IMG/VR virus record: IMGVR_UViG_3300043446_003860
Location: 1 to 26,646 of that record
Reading direction: 5' to 3' (one strand)
Length of the DNA stretch: 26,646 bases
Source: a virus
A model generated the notes under the pieces. The model was not told where the DNA came from, ran no database searches, and worked only from the letters and a program-made list of their open reading frames with translations. Below, piece by piece: positions 21,881-26,646 of the stretch; position 1 is the stretch's first letter; each line of letters starts with the position of its first letter. Position numbers and translations under genes: made by a program.

Positions 21881-22521
21881 ACTATTCTCATCTTCTCCAT
21901 AAACTTGTCAACATGCTCGTTTAATTCTGGATTCCACAACAAATCGTCTGGGTTTATATCATTGATGTGTGGCCATTCCACGCGATAGTCGGACAATTGT
22001 TTGATCTTCGGATCATTTTCTTGCTCGTGATCATTTGCTGGTGCCACGAACTCTTTGTAATGGACCACCCCAGTAATATCATCATACTGTTGAGGCTGTG
22101 ATTTCCATTCATATTTGCTGATATGACAGAGCGTTCCGCTCATTTCGTTTTTCAAAAAGTAGAGTTCGTCTTTTTCATAAAATGAATATCTTACATCCGT
22201 AATTATGTAATACTCATAATCCGATTCTTCAATTGCTTTTTTTGCAATATCAATCCAATATCTCCCATTTGTTCTTTTCCGTTGGGCATCTCCGTACCAA
22301 ACAAGCATGGGACGAATTAATGTCTTCTCAGCTGAGTTCGGCGTGAATGCGGTGATTCCTAAATTCTTGATAAGAAATTCATCCACTTGAGTTTTTAACG
22401 GATCGGCAAATGCCACTCGTCTTACCTTTTTTCCAGCCTGAAGCAATTTAAGAGACAAAATACCAGCGAAGGTATCTTTTCCAGATCTTGCCACCCCACC
22501 AAGTCCAATAATTTTTTTCAT
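21877..22521 (-). CDS. Deoxynucleoside monophosphate kinase (T4 gp1-like)
   Basis: 214 residues. Walker A loop GLGGVARSGKDTF (6-18), VRRVAFADPLKTQVDEFL (33-50) with the DPLK pattern typical of phage dNMP kinases, LVWYGDAQRKRTNGRYWIDI (73-92) with a basic lid-like segment, and YYIITDVRYSFYEKDEL (104-120). It phosphorylates dNMPs to dNDPs; T4 gp1 uses dTMP, dGMP and 5-hydroxymethyl-dCMP, the last relevant if the DNA is modified. It overlaps the clamp-loader gene above by 4 nt and its stop overlaps the convergent plus-strand gene. Confidence 0.86.
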   Translation of the reverse strand: MKKIIGLGGVARSGKDTFAGILSLKLLQAGKKVRRVAFADPLKTQVDEFLIKNLGITAFTPNSAEKTLIRPMLVWYGDAQRKRTNGRYWIDIAKKAIEESDYEYYIITDVRYSFYEKDELYFLKNEMSGTLCHISKYEWKSQPQQYDDITGVVHYKEFVAPANDHEQENDPKIKQLSDYRVEWPHINDINPDDLLWNPELNEHVDKFMEKMRIV

Positions 22522-22976
22522 GTGCTTAATAAATCTTCTATTTGTTTTTCGGTATAACCGTATTGGCGTATGATGGACTTGAGATCGTCTTTTGTCAAGA
22601 GTGATATGTATTCATATACATTTCTCCAACTGTCTTTGAAGTGCGAAGATAGTAAATGTAATAGCTCTGGTTTATACTTCTCAGTGCCTCGCTTGACATA
22701 AGGAGCAAATACTTTCTTCTTTGGAATCACGGCAATACATACCTGATAGAATTGTTCTGGCGACAATTTGTCCTGATAGTATTGTATATCGTTGATTAGA
22801 TCAACAGATCCAGACTGCATGCTCAAAACTCTGCATACCATATAATTCGACCAAGTCTTTTTATCTTCGTCAGACAAAGTCTCAAAATACTTGGGATTTT
22901 TGCCAACGCGGATTTCATTTACATGATCGAACAAAGACTTTGTCTTTGGTTTCGATTCTTTGAGTTTTGACGCCAT
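22518..22976 (-). CDS. DNA polymerase clamp loader small subunit (gp62-like)
   Basis: 152 residues. SLFDHVNEIRVGKNPKYFET, SNYMVCRVLSMQSGSVDLIN, LSPEQFYQVCIAVIPKKKVF and VFAPYVKRGTEKYKPELLHL follow the layout of T4 gp62 (the ...FMVxxxLS..., LSxExxFxYLxAxxPRxKR.xxWxK blocks), which with gp44 loads the gp45 sliding clamp onto DNA. The basic IPKKKVFAPYVK equals the conserved arginine/lysine-rich block. The C-terminal IIRQYGYTEKQIEDLL is common to this family in phages. It is shorter than T4 gp62 (187). The identification is by pattern, not alignment. Gene 44, 45 and 43 are outside this window. Confidence 0.72.
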   Translation of the reverse strand: MASKLKESKPKTKSLFDHVNEIRVGKNPKYFETLSDEDKKTWSNYMVCRVLSMQSGSVDLINDIQYYQDKLSPEQFYQVCIAVIPKKKVFAPYVKRGTEKYKPELLHLLSSHFKDSWRNVYEYISLLTKDDLKSIIRQYGYTEKQIEDLLST

Positions 22977-22982
22977 AAATTT

Positions 22983-23411
22983 TCAAGACCAAGTTCTGTG
23001 ATCTTCAGCCACCCACTCGGCACCATCATATTCACCGATATGCCATTTTACATCAAATGGGATCTTTACAACCTTCAGTTCGGCAAAATTTCCGTTTGCT
23101 TCTTCCCCAAGTTCTTCAACTACAGCAACCAAATCTGGGTCTGCTCTGTTTTCTGGTCGATCAGACAAATTATGTTTTGTATAATCAAATTCTTCAAGAT
23201 TGTCTGTCGATGAAGCGGTCCAATACATACCCGTTGGATATCCTTTGATTGGGGTACATTTAGATTTATCTCTATCAGAAATAGTATTGAAGAAATAGCA
23301 TTTCTTTCCCTTACGTTCAGCAATCTTTTCGATTGCTTTTGGGGAAAGGCTGAATCCTCCGTGACAAGTGTTGATGACAACCTTGATATATTTTGCCTTT
23401 TTTGATTTCAT
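22983..23411 (-). CDS. Conserved phage/bacterial hypothetical protein, 142 aa
   Basis: Starts at the ATG at 23411 (MKSKKAKYIKVVINTCHGGF) with GGAAGAAG before it and one nt after the previous stop. VVINTCHGGFSLSPKAIEKI (13-32) and, near the end, HIGEYDGAEWVAEDHRTWS match a recurrent hypothetical protein family in phages and bacteria with the VIN.C.GGF and YDGAEW..E..R.W signatures. The middle is Cys/Pro/Asp-rich. Its activity is not known to me; the paired N- and C-terminal signatures are strong evidence that the gene is real. It lies between a small protein and the clamp-loader gene. Confidence 0.75.
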   Translation of the reverse strand: MKSKKAKYIKVVINTCHGGFSLSPKAIEKIAERKGKKCYFFNTISDRDKSKCTPIKGYPTGMYWTASSTDNLEEFDYTKHNLSDRPENRADPDLVAVVEELGEEANGNFAELKVVKIPFDVKWHIGEYDGAEWVAEDHRTWS

Positions 23412-23412
23412 G

Positions 23413-23631
23413 TTACTTCTTCCACACTCTTTTATCATACTGCACGAAAGTTACAAGCCCAAAAGCATTCTTGGCATTGGCCCATTTGCCATTACCGTCT
23501 TTCTGACTTGTTATCTTTGTGTACGCCGCATTTTCAGTGAGTGCTTCTGGATTGCCGAGATAGAACTTACTGCCTATCTCCAACTTTCCAAATTCAACCA
23601 TTTTTACTGAATTTTGATTATTCGTTTTCAT
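23413..23631 (-). CDS. Hypothetical protein, 72 aa
   Basis: I start it at the ATG at 23631 (MKTNNQNSVKMVEFGKLEIG), 8 nt after an AAGGA; an in-frame TTG 18 nt upstream lies within the Shine-Dalgarno region. EFGKLEIGSKFYLGNPEALT, AAYTKITSQKDGNGKWANAK and FGLVTFVQYDKRVWKK suggest a small all-beta fold. The pattern of a short beta-barrel with an added loop is common in small phage proteins with unknown function. It overlaps the gene above by 14 nt and the next gene starts one nt below. Confidence 0.65.
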   Translation of the reverse strand: MKTNNQNSVKMVEFGKLEIGSKFYLGNPEALTENAAYTKITSQKDGNGKWANAKNAFGLVTFVQYDKRVWKK

Positions 23632-23950
23632 CTTCTTTTTCCTTTTCAATTATATTTGTTCGCTTCAATCCGTCTCGGATATTGCGATTGTTGTGTTGTT
23701 CAATCCTATGTATTCTCGAACTGTGTTCGTTCAGTTTTGCATTGATTTTATTGTGTTCTGCTGTATTGCGTTTAAGATTATCAAACGCCACACGTAATGT
23801 ATCTGTGATTGCATTCCCCGCTTCTGCCAAGGCTTTTCTCTGATCTTCGTTCTGCTTGATCAATGCCTTGTTTAGCTTGAACATTTCATAAATGAAATAT
23901 CCAGAAACGGAGAATAGCAGCACAAATAATATTGTTTCTAATATATCCAT
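23618..23950 (-). CDS. Membrane-anchored coiled-coil protein, 110 aa
   Basis: From the ATG at 23950: MDILETILFVLLFSVSGYFI is an N-terminal membrane helix (residues ~6-24) followed by EMFKLNKALIKQNEDQRKAL, VAFDNLKRNTAEHNKINAKL and RIHRIEQHNNRNIRDGLKRT, a charged coiled coil, and an acidic tail. The topology (short N-terminal anchor, long coiled coil) is like small phage inner-membrane proteins, e.g. spanin-like or membrane-tethering proteins, but I see no lysis motif. The ATG is directly preceded by a T-rich tract and a hairpin with no Shine-Dalgarno; see the composite element at 23951-23996. Confidence 0.7.
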   Translation of the reverse strand: MDILETILFVLLFSVSGYFIYEMFKLNKALIKQNEDQRKALAEAGNAITDTLRVAFDNLKRNTAEHNKINAKLNEHSSRIHRIEQHNNRNIRDGLKRTNIIEKEKEDENE

Positions 23951-23984
23951 AATAAAAAAGATGCGTGTATTATGCACGCATCTT
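23951..23984 (-). terminator. Intrinsic terminator of the HNH gene, overlapping the next promoter
   Basis: Perfect 10-bp stem AAGATGCGTG (23958-23967) and CACGCATCTT (23975-23984), 7-nt loop, then TTTTTATT on the minus strand, 9 nt after the HNH stop at 23993. The loop contains the -10 hexamer of the promoter at 23969-23996. Confidence 0.85.
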
Positions 23985-23996
23985 GTTGTTTGTCAA
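23969..23996 (-). promoter_or_regulatory. Promoter inside the terminator hairpin
   Basis: Minus strand TTGACA (23991-23996), 16-bp spacer, CATAAT (23969-23974), the same spacer and -10 as the glycan-island promoter. It overlaps the last codons of the HNH gene and would start RNA ~12 nt before the ATG at 23950. The -10 is in the loop of the terminator hairpin. Confidence 0.6.
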
Positions 23997-24652
23997 GACG
24001 CCAGTACTCCCCTTACTTCGATGACATTATCCAAAAAGTGAACCCAACTTGGATGATGTGCAATTTGAATGGTTGAACTGACTGGGACAGGAGGCGGAGC
24101 CTTTGGCTTGCGAATAAGTTTAAGTCCTGCCTGATCTGGTGTCTTATCTGCCTTTCTACTGTTGATGTCCTTGTGGCACCATACCATGTTTTCAAACGTG
24201 TTCCTACCACCTTTTGTACGTGGAATAACATGGTCTATGTTACCTTCTCTCCAACTTAATACCTTACCAGTATATTGGCAAATACCGCCATCACGCTTGC
24301 GAATGCTTTCTTTTGTTGGGCGCGGAGTAACCACGGGCATTTTGCTGTAATTTGGTTGTATGATTACTCGTGGAGCACGAATTGTCATGTTGGACGTATG
24401 AATAGCGAGATCATAATCTCTGACAGGCAATGTTTTCCAAGTATTCCAATCGACTGGTTGGACATATTCAGGACTATCCCAATCAACATTACCATCTTCA
24501 TCGGTTGGAAAATTCATGTCTATAGCAAGCGCGGCGGGGTTGCTTCCATCCGCGCCACCAAGCATAGCAATAAGGGCTTCCTTGACAGTCTTTGTATTGA
24601 GAGCTTGCCATAAGCCATTTAGGCATAATACTGGTTGATTAACTACATTCAT
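23993..24652 (-). CDS. HNH endonuclease
   Basis: 219 residues. The HNH core is at ~125-172: GICQYTGKVLSWREGNIDHV, IPRTKGGRNTFENMVWCHKD and INSRKAD, with DH at 140-141, Asn151/155 and the H160-xx-N164 end of the beta-beta-alpha-metal fold; Cys125 and Cys159 flank the fold in a variant zinc position. The N-terminal ~110 residues (VDWNTWKTLPVRDYDLAIHT, APRVIIQPNYSKMPVVTPRP) precede it as in common bacterial/phage HNH proteins and may be involved in DNA recognition. AAAGGA is ~12 nt before the ATG, and a promoter is at 24677-24705. The end has a strong terminator. It could be a homing or a functional phage nuclease. Confidence 0.86.
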   Translation of the reverse strand: MNVVNQPVLCLNGLWQALNTKTVKEALIAMLGGADGSNPAALAIDMNFPTDEDGNVDWDSPEYVQPVDWNTWKTLPVRDYDLAIHTSNMTIRAPRVIIQPNYSKMPVVTPRPTKESIRKRDGGICQYTGKVLSWREGNIDHVIPRTKGGRNTFENMVWCHKDINSRKADKTPDQAGLKLIRKPKAPPPVPVSSTIQIAHHPSWVHFLDNVIEVRGVLAS

Positions 24653-24676
24653 TTATAATATATCCTTTCAGATATA

Positions 24677-24705
24677 ACTATGGAACGCTTAATATAAAAA
24701 GTCAA
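24677..24705 (-). promoter_or_regulatory. Promoter of the HNH gene
   Basis: Minus strand TTGACT (24700-24705), 17-bp spacer, CATAGT (24677-24682), in the gap between the small gene ending at 24709 and the HNH start at 24652. The leader of ~17 nt contains AAAGGA. The flank shares the string TAACTATGGA with the RNA-ligase promoter. Confidence 0.6.
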
Positions 24706-24708
24706 GAC

Positions 24709-24915
24709 CTATTTGAATGTCTTTAATACTTTTTCAAAGCGAAAATATGGATCAACATCTATTTCCATGTCTCCGTCAAACAAGATGATAGTCTTGTTTG
24801 CTTTATTAACAACAAGCGAAACGGTAAGTATTTTTCCCGATGAACTTACAACTTTATCTCCAATTACAAGGCGCTTGGCGATTTTATCGGTATATTCTTG
24901 TACTTTTGTCATCAT
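24709..24915 (-). CDS. Small beta-rich protein, 68 aa
   Basis: MMTKVQEYTDKIAKRLVIGD, then KVVSSSGKILTVSLVVNKAN and TIILFDGDMEIDVDPYFRFE. A short helix is followed by four or five beta strands (LVIGDKVV, ILTVSLVV, KTIILFDG, EIDVDPYF) resembling a small SH3/KOW-like barrel; the pattern is too short to assign a family. It is 9 nt below the gene above with two consecutive ATGs and no Shine-Dalgarno. Unknown function. Confidence 0.65.
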   Translation of the reverse strand: MMTKVQEYTDKIAKRLVIGDKVVSSSGKILTVSLVVNKANKTIILFDGDMEIDVDPYFRFEKVLKTFK

Positions 24916-24924
24916 AAATAAATA

Positions 24925-25119
24925 TTAATATTTTGTGGCAAGATGCCAATATCCGCAGTAACTACATTTGTACGGTGTTCTCTCTGAACGATATTCAATC
25001 AGTATTCTTTTGGCATCACGAATAGCATCGCTGCGAGTTTCATAATTTGTTTTAGTCTCGCAGGATGCTTTGTGATGATTGTTACTTGAGGACTTGATAT
25101 AGGATTTTCTTGTAGTCAT
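24925..25119 (-). CDS. Zinc-ribbon-like small protein, 64 aa
   Basis: I start it at the ATG at 25119 (MTTRKSYIKSSSNNHHKASC), inside the end of the RNA ligase gene (38-nt overlap). The longer frame to 25236 would translate the ligase gene in another frame. SCETKTNYETRSDAIRDAKR and YKCSYCGYWHLATKY: one Cys near residue 20, then CxxC and a His near the C-terminus, with a helix between, as in a recurrent small phage protein with CxxCxxWH. It likely binds one zinc. Its role (possibly nucleic-acid binding) is unknown. Confidence 0.68.
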   Translation of the reverse strand: MTTRKSYIKSSSNNHHKASCETKTNYETRSDAIRDAKRILIEYRSERTPYKCSYCGYWHLATKY

Positions 25120-26197
25120 CTGCACCAATGAACTTTGCATCAAGCATCTTAAACACAATTGATGCTCTATCTGTGCTGCTATATGTCGCCAAGATCTCAG
25201 CCGCTGCTTGCTTACGAGGAATATTGATACAACCAAATGAAAAAAGAACTAATTCATTCATTATTTTTTTAACTTCCACCATAGCATCGCAAATCTTGGA
25301 TGCATGTCCAGTTGCCATTGTAGCAATCTCAAAGTCAAACTTTTCAGTCAGATACTTAAAGAATTCTGGATATCCCGTTGGCTCATGTGATAAAGTATGA
25401 CGATCCATGAACCAATCAATATAAACATCAACCACCTTGTCGATACTTGATATTTCAGACTTTGCACGATGTAGAAACAGATAGTGCGCAGACTTTACTT
25501 TACGAATAGACTGACCTTCGTTGTAATATACACATAGTCCTTCCTGATCGCGCAATGCTTCCACGCTCTGCTTCATTTCTTCCACAGAGTTATAGTTGTA
25601 TGTCTTGGGACGACGTAGTTGAAGCTGTGAAGCAACAGTGCTTACCCCATCCTGTGTCATAAGCGTATAGTCATTATGAAAGATTACACCAATCAAAACC
25701 ATATCTGGTTCATCTCCATAATCCAACACAATGCGATTGGTAGGAGACAGCCACTCAAAGATGTAAGAAACTGGAGTTGTATCAAGTGCTTCGATAAATT
25801 CAAAGAACTTATTGTATTTTTCACGCAATACATCAATCTCGTGACCATTTTCCTGATTTCGTACATCAACGGTTCCGCGAGTACGAATAACGGTATGACC
25901 TTTGTAACGAGAAATTATAAGAGTTGATCCATCAAGCTTTTCCGTCAGCGTTGATCCAGTTAAATCCGATGGGGCGGGATCTATTGTGGGAGCTTCATCC
26001 CAATTGAAAAACTTCTTGAATGACAAGGATATAGGATTGCCTTCATTGTCCCATACAGAAGAACGAAAAATCAGATTGTCCTTGTTCCATGTAGCACCGA
26101 TATGAATCGGTTGCACAAGAAAGCAGTCATTTTCACCGATTCGGTGTGGATGAACCATGAATGACTCTCTATCAATAGACTGTATATCAATCTTCAT
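25082..26197 (-). CDS. rnlA: T4 Rnl1-type RNA ligase
   Basis: 371 residues from the ATG at 26197 (MKIDIQSIDRESF), close to T4 Rnl1 (374). The GTG that opens a longer frame lies in the upstream terminator. Nucleotidyltransferase motifs: LTEKLDGSTL (84-93) with the AMP-accepting Lys87, VIRTRGTV (103-110), IFEWLSPTNRIVLDY (146-160), EGLCVYY (219-225) and RKVKSAHYL (232-240). The C-terminal ~130 residues match the Rnl1-specific helical domain that binds tRNA. It seals 5'-phosphate/3'-OH RNA ends, in T4 reversing host anticodon-nuclease cuts. It is the first gene of its unit, followed by two small genes. Confidence 0.92.
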   Translation of the reverse strand: MKIDIQSIDRESFMVHPHRIGENDCFLVQPIHIGATWNKDNLIFRSSVWDNEGNPISLSFKKFFNWDEAPTIDPAPSDLTGSTLTEKLDGSTLIISRYKGHTVIRTRGTVDVRNQENGHEIDVLREKYNKFFEFIEALDTTPVSYIFEWLSPTNRIVLDYGDEPDMVLIGVIFHNDYTLMTQDGVSTVASQLQLRRPKTYNYNSVEEMKQSVEALRDQEGLCVYYNEGQSIRKVKSAHYLFLHRAKSEISSIDKVVDVYIDWFMDRHTLSHEPTGYPEFFKYLTEKFDFEIATMATGHASKICDAMVEVKKIMNELVLFSFGCINIPRKQAAAEILATYSSTDRASIVFKMLDAKFIGADDYKKILYQVLK

Positions 26198-26206
26198 AAG
26201 ACCATA

Positions 26207-26235
26207 ACTATGGATAAGTGGGGGTGTAATGTCAA
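26207..26235 (-). promoter_or_regulatory. Promoter of the RNA ligase gene
   Basis: Minus strand TTGACA (26230-26235), 17-bp spacer, CATAGT (26207-26212), just below the terminator at 26238-26271 and 9 nt above the ATG at 26197. The -10 is in a small inverted repeat, CCATA-AC-TATGG (26202-26213). The leader would be about 2-4 nt. Confidence 0.65.
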
Positions 26236-26237
26236 CC

Positions 26238-26271
26238 AATAAAAATCCCACGGTTTTTATGCCGTGGGATT
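26238..26271 (-). terminator. Intrinsic terminator between the small basic gene and RNA ligase
   Basis: Perfect 10-bp stem AATCCCACGG (26244-26253) and CCGTGGGATT (26262-26271), 8-nt loop, followed on the minus strand by TTTATT. It is 27 nt after the stop at 26298 and just above the RNA-ligase promoter. Confidence 0.85.
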
Positions 26272-26297
26272 GATAATATAACCTTTATAAGCCAATA

Positions 26298-26513
26298 TTA
26301 CTTGGCAAGGATTCTGCGAAGAATCGCAACAGCACGTCCATCAAGACGAACCTTGTTCATCTGCTTTGTAATCGGATTGATACCCGTTACATTGAGATGC
26401 ATTCTCAAATCCTTGACGCCTTCAACGGGGCGTGTGAAAGAAAGAGAATACTTTCTGTTCTTGACGAATGTGTTTACCTTGCGACCATTTTGGGTTTTTG
26501 TTGTTTTTGTCAT
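26298..26513 (-). CDS. Small basic protein, 71 aa
   Basis: MTKTTKTQNGRKVNTFVKNR, then SLSFTRPVEGVKDLRMHLNV and RLDGRAVAILRRILAK. It is highly basic (many Lys/Arg, few acidic residues) with a disordered N-terminus and a strand-helix end, so nucleic-acid binding is plausible. No family recognised. It is monocistronic: a promoter at 26557-26585 above and a strong terminator below. The leader AAAACTAAACAT has no Shine-Dalgarno. Confidence 0.7.
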   Translation of the reverse strand: MTKTTKTQNGRKVNTFVKNRKYSLSFTRPVEGVKDLRMHLNVTGINPITKQMNKVRLDGRAVAILRRILAK

Positions 26514-26556
26514 ATGTTTAGTTTTTGTTTTTGTTATGTTGTTTATAACGAAATAC

Positions 26557-26585
26557 AGTATGTATTTTTACCCGCAGATTGTCAA
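26557..26585 (-). promoter_or_regulatory. Promoter of the small basic gene, -10 in an inverted repeat
   Basis: Minus strand TTGACA (26580-26585), 17-bp spacer, CATACT (26557-26562), 43 nt above the ATG at 26513. The -10 overlaps the inverted repeat AAATACA-GTA-TGTATTT (26551-26567), 7-bp arms with a 3-nt centre. Confidence 0.65.
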
Positions 26586-26605
26586 TAACTTTTCTCGGGA
26601 AATCT

Positions 26606-26613
26606 TATTTATA
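26606..26613 (-). promoter_or_regulatory. Possible T4-type late promoter octamer
   Basis: The minus strand reads TATAAATA here, the exact core of T4 late promoters, 93 nt above the small basic gene. Such octamers also occur by chance in this AT-rich DNA (see rejected items), so this is only a candidate. Confidence 0.3.
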
Positions 26614-26646
26614 GCGATTTCTTTTTTTATTATAAGAAGTAAAATA

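Noticed and set aside
26197-26251. RNA ligase start at the GTG at 26251
   Set aside because: The GTG is in the stem of the upstream terminator and the promoter for the gene lies below it. The ATG at 26197 matches the normal Rnl1 length.
1-26646. tRNA genes, CRISPR arrays, insertion sequences or long direct repeats
   Set aside because: I looked for cloverleaf-like arms, repeat-spacer spacing and transposase motifs and found none. A search with dedicated tools could still reveal a weak tRNA.

Overview
The window looks like part of the genome of a large, AT-rich tailed bacteriophage (Caudoviricetes) with T4-like ancestry. No single gene fixes the host. The phage reading rests on a T4-type set: an Rnl1-type RNA ligase, a gp62-like small clamp-loader subunit, a gp1-like deoxynucleoside monophosphate kinase, a dUTPase, a Cas4/RecB-like PD-(D/E)XK nuclease and an HNH nuclease. 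Many tiny unknown ORFs lie between them, packed with ATGA-type start/stop overlaps. Nearly everything is on the minus strand; only two genes (3506-4510 and 21446-21880) are on the plus strand. I saw no structural virion gene that I can name, no tRNA, no CRISPR array and no insertion sequence.

Layout in order of minus-strand transcription (right to left): (a) 26.6-24.7 kb, a small basic protein, a terminator, then RNA ligase and two small proteins. (b) 24.7-21.9 kb, an HNH nuclease with its own terminator, then a replication/nucleotide run that contains a membrane-anchored coiled-coil protein, the gp62-like subunit and the dNMP kinase. (c) 21.4-20.1 kb, the PD-(D/E)XK nuclease and a small protein, divergent from an acidic-tailed plus-strand protein. 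(d) 20.0-5.7 kb, a glycan island: ten predicted glycosyltransferases (GT2-like/GT-A, two GT4, one GT11 fucosyltransferase), five SAM-dependent methyltransferases (one FkbM, one resembling MycE-type sugar O-methyltransferases) and a few small unknowns. (e) 5.7-4.5 kb, dUTPase and two tiny genes, ending against a convergent plus-strand GMP-reductase-like gene with a strong terminator. (f) 3.4-0 kb, a zincin metalloprotease, a 30-residue membrane microprotein, a series of small unknown proteins (two sharing a lysine/isoleucine-rich N-terminal tag) and a coiled-coil lipoprotein running off the left edge.

The glycan island is the main accessory system. It has many transferases and methyltransferases but no visible nucleotide-sugar synthesis, flippase or polymerase genes. 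It would therefore draw on host activated sugars and probably decorates a phage product (virion protein or DNA) or a host surface glycan with a complex, O-methylated, possibly fucosylated sugar.

Intergenic regions carry a recurring promoter: TTGAC(A/T), 16-17 bp, then a -10 of the form (C/T)ATANT, found at seven gene or operon heads. In at least three of these the -10 lies inside an inverted repeat, and in one (23951-23996) the hairpin is also a good intrinsic terminator of the preceding gene. Several of these promoters sit so close to the start codon that the mRNA would be nearly leaderless.
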